From Parus major (Eukaryota > Chordata > Aves > Passeriformes > Paridae): a stretch of DNA of 64,000 nt. The notes beneath the pieces were generated by a model. The model saw nothing but the letters and a program-made list of their open reading frames with translations, had not been told where the DNA came from and ran no database searches. The stretch covers positions 130,994,196 through 131,058,195 of the forward strand of contig NC_031769.1 of NCBI RefSeq assembly GCF_001522545.3, in the 5' to 3' direction. The position numbers were made by a program, and so were the translations under genes. Every line of letters starts with the position of its first letter. Within the stretch, counting starts at the first letter, position 1. Positions 59,066 through 64,000 of this stretch are shown one piece after another.

Positions 59066-62000
59066 TAATTTGCATCTTGACATGAATGAAAGAATCTTCA
59101 TCTTCATCTTGAATAAAAACAGCTGCAACAGAGAGATTTGACTTGGGAAATTCCACTTACAGGACCACAGCTAATACACTGCTGTGTTTAGTGGCTTTTA
59201 CTTCAGGGCTCTGCCTCATTATTTTCTCAGTAAACTGTCTGGTCTCTAAACTCTGATCGATCAGAAGTATATTCCCATCACCCAGATGACATCCTGTCTC
59301 CTGCCAACATTCTGTCTGGGATAACATTTCCCTTGAGGATCTCCATCTAGGTAGAAGAGACTTCCATAAATTCTGCATGACTGGCCTAGGGCTGCCTGAA
59401 GCTGCAAGCTCTGCTTAACTCTGCCCCTGCACTCCATAGTATGTACTTATCACCCCTGCACTTAGCAAGGTTTTTGACAGATGATACATACCTTCTAAAC
59501 TTTGGCTTTCCAACAGAAATATCAGAAAGTGGCAGAGAGCTGCATTTTTTTCAGTTTGAGGAAAGCTGGAGACACCAATAGTAGCAGTCTATCATTGCAG
59601 CAAGGGCAGTCCATCATTCTTGCTACACTTTCAGCTCTGGTCAGATATGGTTCTGTGATTTTAGCACTACAAAGTCTCTGCATTTCTCCAGGGTAGTACT
59701 CATCTTTTTTTAGGGAGTCATGTTAAAATGATTCATCTGCAAAAGGTTTTGTCTTCAGCTTTTTCTTCCAAGTAAAAAGAATTTATTTAGCAAATAGAGT
59801 CCTTCTGGGGGGCAGGCATTGGGTAAAACACATTCTGCTCATCACTTCCTGCAGCCGATTGCTGCTTGCACCAGGATTAGGTATCAGCAGGAGCTCAGTG
59901 ATCATCTGTTCTGTTTAGCTAAAGAGCACTGGCTTGGACCAGCCTCAGCATACACTGTCTGCTCCCTGGCCAGTCCTTGGCAGGCTACTGGGGGCAAGGG
60001 GTGTTAGGAGACATGGAGGGAACCTGGGGCTGTGGCAAAGGAGGGAGATAAGGATGGGATGAGGTGAGATAGGATTTCTGCACAAATTGTGGGAAGCAGA
60101 CATGGTTACTGCTGCTGTCCATGGGGCAAATTGTCTCCTCCTACCACACTTTAGATCAGCTTCTAGGGGACAACGACACCACAATGCCATGCAGTTCATG
60201 CACCATTACTATTCACCAGAGCCCCAAAGGGGAGATCTAAATCATGCATTCACATGGCATGCTTAATGACCCCATGAGTGAAGTATAAAATAAAGGTAAT
60301 AATAAAGAGCTTCAGTGAAATCCCTCAGTACACTGATGAGAAAGAAGGCAGCTCTGCTTCCTGCAAGACAGGCTCTGATTTCTTCTGAAGGCAGTACCAA
60401 GCTGTCACTGCGGCTGCTTGCTTTAGCACGAGATGCCAGCTGCATGATACCATTAGCATTCCTCATCAGCCACGGCTTATGTCTCTCTGTGCACAGTGTT
60501 GGAAAACCAGGTCATTCTCTTGGCTCATCCTCCTCTGATAACTCCTCTTTTCTCTCACTGCTGGGAAGCTGAGGATGGTGTAATTAGTTTTCACTAATGT
60601 TCAGCTCTACATGGAATTGCTTTTGTGCCAAGCCAAAAATGAAGTTTTCACATAGTTTGCATGCCCTAAGAGGAAGAAAACTGGAGACAAATTTGGGAGG
60701 CACCTATTTTCCTTGTGTTATAATGATTCGGCTGATATTTTTCAAAATACCACAGAGAATGTAAAAGACATGTTAAACTTCCAGTACTCACCAAACAGAG
60801 AATAAATGAGTGTGATTCCAATGAAAATACGAAGTTAAATACTTACCCATGCCAGATAACAACCGGTACTGCCAGGCTGCCATGACAAGCAACCTGAAAT
60901 CATGCCCTTAAGTAGAAAAGCTGCCCAAAGTAGTATTTAACTGCTTGGGGTTTGCAGGCAGATCAGAAACCTGATATTCCAAAGAAGCTGCAGGGGAAGA
61001 TAAAAATGAAAAATTCAACCCAAACCCCAGATAAGAAGTTCAGGTTTTCTTAATTAATCAGTGGAAGTGATTACTTCTAAACCTGTGAGGAATAAATTTT
61101 GAAAGGCTTGTACAGGGCATGATACAAAGAGATAAAGCAACAAACTTTATTAAAGGGTAAGTGATTTTGGGTAGCGGGTGAAACCATAAATACAAATGCC
61201 CACAAAGAATTATCTGGTTGATACGGTGAGGCTTGTATATCGGTAGAGTAACTGTATCATTAATTAAATCTGCATTAATGTGCTTGACTCTGAAAGTGTC
61301 ACTGGAAGGGCAGCCACAGCACCAACTGAAGCAACGAAGCTGTGAGACAGGGAGCTACTAGTTACAGAGGCTTCTTGTCAGGAATATGCTTGAAATTTGG
61401 TATGTTGGTACACTATTCAAAATAGCATGATTTAAATAATAATACACCCCCATTCCCCAATGTTTAGTATCCACTGCAGTAATTGCAAAATCAGCCAAAT
61501 TATAAGCTGTTTTTTAGGAGATAAAATATTAAGTAGAAAATGCATTAGCAGTCATTCATATCCTCTCATCACCAGGGAGGCTCTTTGGAAAGAAGCACAT
61601 CAAGTTTCAAGCTACTACATTGTATTTTGGGAGGCTGGGAAAGATCAAAGTAACCCTGAAATTACAGTTAGATGTGATGACACTAGAAACATTTAAATTT
61701 CTCTTTTGCAATGATTTAAGTTAAGAAGTTCTAAACATGGCATATAAGCTGTCCAGACCTCTGAAAACACAGATCTATTCCTTCGGTAAGGTGAGAGTTA
61801 CAGCTCACTGGGAGAAAAGTATCAGCCAGGAAAGGTTGCAAATAGATTAAGTGGGAATAATTGTGCTACTAAAACAAGAGAAACATTGGGAAAAAAAAAA
61901 AAAAAAAAAAAGAAATCACACTCAGGCATAGGTGATCCTAGTTGCCCAAATTCAGCAGAGTGATTTTACAGAAGTTTCAGATACACCAGCATTATTAAAA

Positions 62001-63453
62001 TAGGATTTGGCCCAGAAGGCCACGCATCTCTCAAACTTGTCATAACAACTCCAGATATAATAAAGGCCCAAGGTGAAACTATACTTCAGATATATGGAGT
62101 TTGTTATAGACACACTTGTCTTATATTTCAGCTTTATCTGAAAAGCCATCAGGTTTCAAATAAACCCTGAAGAAATAACTCATTTTGGTAAGTTTAGTGA
62201 CCTATTACCTGTTTCCTGAAGGGGTTAATTTAATTAAAGCTACTTCAGTGCTATCCACAATCAGTACCAATGATAGTGAATATCATCTCAATCCTCTATC
62301 CTGTGTGGAAACAGTACTTTGGTTCACAATGGGGTAATCACAATTTCATACACTAATAACTAAGGACTTAATGGCTACAATGATGCACAATTAATCAATT
62401 AATTAATTCAAAGAACCCCTGGACAGGAATCCTTCCTTGAATTTTTTTCCAGATTTGAGCTTGGAATGTCAATTGTGCTTAAAACATAATTTGCAGCAAT
62501 GAGCATTTTACCATGACTGGGCTTTTCTTATGCATTGCAAACAGTGAGATAAAGGAGCTTCTCTGACACTGTTAGGCCCAGATGCTTGTGCTCTACATGC
62601 TTTGGTGATATTTAGACCATGGAAACATGGATAGTATAAGTGATGGTCTTTTGTAATGCAGCTACTGAGCTGTTAGGAAGAAACCTAAACCCTGCAGTTG
62701 CCTACTCCCATAAATCAAACAGTGCCTGTTTCATCACTGGAGGTGCAAAGTTAAGTACCCTCTAGTTAGATCTTGCAGTAAGGAGAATCACTTTAGAAAT
62801 TAACTCTGCAAATAGAAAAAGTACAAGCAGCCACATTTTTTTTATGCTTTAATACATATTTTCAGGGGAGTGGGAGGAGAGAAAAAGAGACTTCCAGGTT
62901 CACAATATATTAGAACAAATGTCCTTCTAAAAACATTGTATAAGGTAGTGTAATAGTTCTAGTTTGATTCATTTATGACTTAGGATTTTCTTTACAGATG
63001 GAGGGACACCTCTTCCTACTGCCAGCCCTTGGCCAGCTGCTACTCCTGGCACTTTGTACTCATCCAGCAAACAGCAGCTCACATCCAGGCTCTAGCAGGC
63101 CATTGATCAGTTACTAACACTTTCAGCTGAGTAAGAATTCCATGTCAGGATAAAGTGACAACAGCACTGGAGACATTATATCCTACCAGCCGTAGTAACA
63201 TGCACTGAAGGACAGCTTGAGTTTGCAAATTAGCTTCTTTGTCCTTCTCCGACAGATGATTCTTCTATTGCATAGTAAGTGAGCAACATTATTTGTTTTT
63301 TGTGTTTAATTAAAAACTAAGAAAAAAGGGCTAAGTCCTCTTCTATTCTTATTTCTTTCAGCCAGTGATCTCAAAAGTTTTCACCAAACAGTTGCGCTAA
63401 TATTCTCGTAGTCACATATCAAGAAGTGGGAAAAGTAGAAAACACTAGAAACT
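59066..63453. other. Intergenic, no gene recognised
   Basis: Contains a 21-base A run at 61891-61911 and otherwise unremarkable AT-rich DNA. The stretch 60240-60500 is less AT-rich and open on both strands but has no domain signature. Confidence 0.6.
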
Positions 63454-63670
63454 TAGAATCACACAATATTCTGAGTTGGGAGGAACTCAAGAAGATCATT
63501 AAATCCAACTCCCACCAAAGGGCAGACTAAAAGGTAAATCTTACACCTAAAAGCATTGTACAAAGTCATCTTTCCCACTGCCAGGCCTGGGACAGTGACC
63601 ACAGCCCTTGGGATCTTGCTGCAGTACAGATCTCTGAGCATTCAGCTCAAAAACCGTGCCAAGAGACGTT
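63454..63670 (-). mobile_element. CR1 LINE 3'-end fragment
   Basis: Reverse-complement CR1 3' region: TAGAATCACACAATATTCTG, AGTTGGGAGGAACTC, AAATCCAACTCCC, AAAAGCATTGTACAAA. About 215 bp, diverged, with no open frame of note. Confidence 0.85.
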
Positions 63671-64000
63671 TTGTTGACAGCGCTGTCATGGAGAGTGCAA
63701 ACCTTAGCTGTGTTTGTGCAATTGTGTTACAAGGGTAGGAGAGAACAGTAATCAGCTGTGTAGGAAAAGAAAGGTCTGTGGGACCAAGTTAAGGCCTCAG
63801 GCTCTGAACAAGAGCCAACACGGTGGAGCTGCTCAAGAAGACCACTTGGAAGTGGTGGAAACACTACCATGGTAACATCTGTGGCTGCTGGATCTGGTTT
63901 AGAAGGTTTGGTTCTAACACCCATGGCTCATTAATGTTTATGCAGTGCAATATATTATAAATGAAAAGCAGTTCTGGGGTGTTCCTTTGTGCTGCTGGTG
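63671..64000. other. Intergenic, window end
   Basis: Nothing recognised. In human the next gene on this side is ATP6V1C1, well beyond this distance. Confidence 0.5.

Noticed and set aside
61891..61911. 21-base A run as the tail of a processed pseudogene
   Set aside because: No gene-like sequence upstream and no target duplication seen.

Overview
The window looks like nuclear DNA of a bird, probably a songbird. It has long AT-rich introns and intergenic DNA, CpG-island promoters, CR1 LINE fragments (one reverse-transcriptase piece and several 3' ends) and LTRs of avian ERVL-like type. It contains one recognisable protein-coding gene, an intact antizyme inhibitor 1 gene (AZIN1) on the minus strand. 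All ten coding exons can be placed with consensus splice sites and matching phases, giving a predicted 450-residue protein; the human protein has 448.

Layout from left to right: (1) 1-630, a CpG island at the window edge, probably the promoter of a gene lying to the left. (2) About 850-22,400, intergenic DNA without recognisable genes. It holds a CR1 pol fragment, CR1 3' tails, a pair of adjacent ERVL-type LTRs, a further solo LTR, a CCAT/CCCT microsatellite, and an orphan CpG island (19.3-20.9 kb) with a perfect 47-bp minisatellite. (3) About 22,450-48,885, AZIN1 in 12 exons. Exon 12 carries the C-terminus and a 2.4-kb 3' UTR, exon 3 carries the AUG, and exons 1-2 are 5' leader. (4) About 47,380-49,060, the AZIN1 CpG-island promoter with TATA box, GC boxes and a CRE-like site. 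(5) 49,090-64,000, intergenic DNA with two more LTRs, a GCTGA pentamer array, a long near-perfect hairpin and a CR1 tail.

The regulatory logic of AZIN1 can be read in the sequence. The spliced leader encodes a 52-codon upstream frame that starts at AUU, not AUG, and ends shortly after Pro-Pro-Trp. This is the upstream conserved coding region through which vertebrate AZIN1 mRNAs are reported to sense polyamines by ribosome pausing and queuing. This copy also has an AUG uORF stopping two bases before the AUU and a nine-codon uORF stopping one base before the main AUG. The protein keeps the antizyme-binding segment of ornithine decarboxylase but has lost several catalytic residues, as expected for AZIN1. 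The serine known for A-to-I recoding in human AZIN1 (Ser367) is asparagine here.

These calls come from reading the sequence and from remembered knowledge of the families. No alignment, database search or expression data were available. Exon boundaries are firm. The transcription start, the 3' end and the class names of the repeats are inferences.
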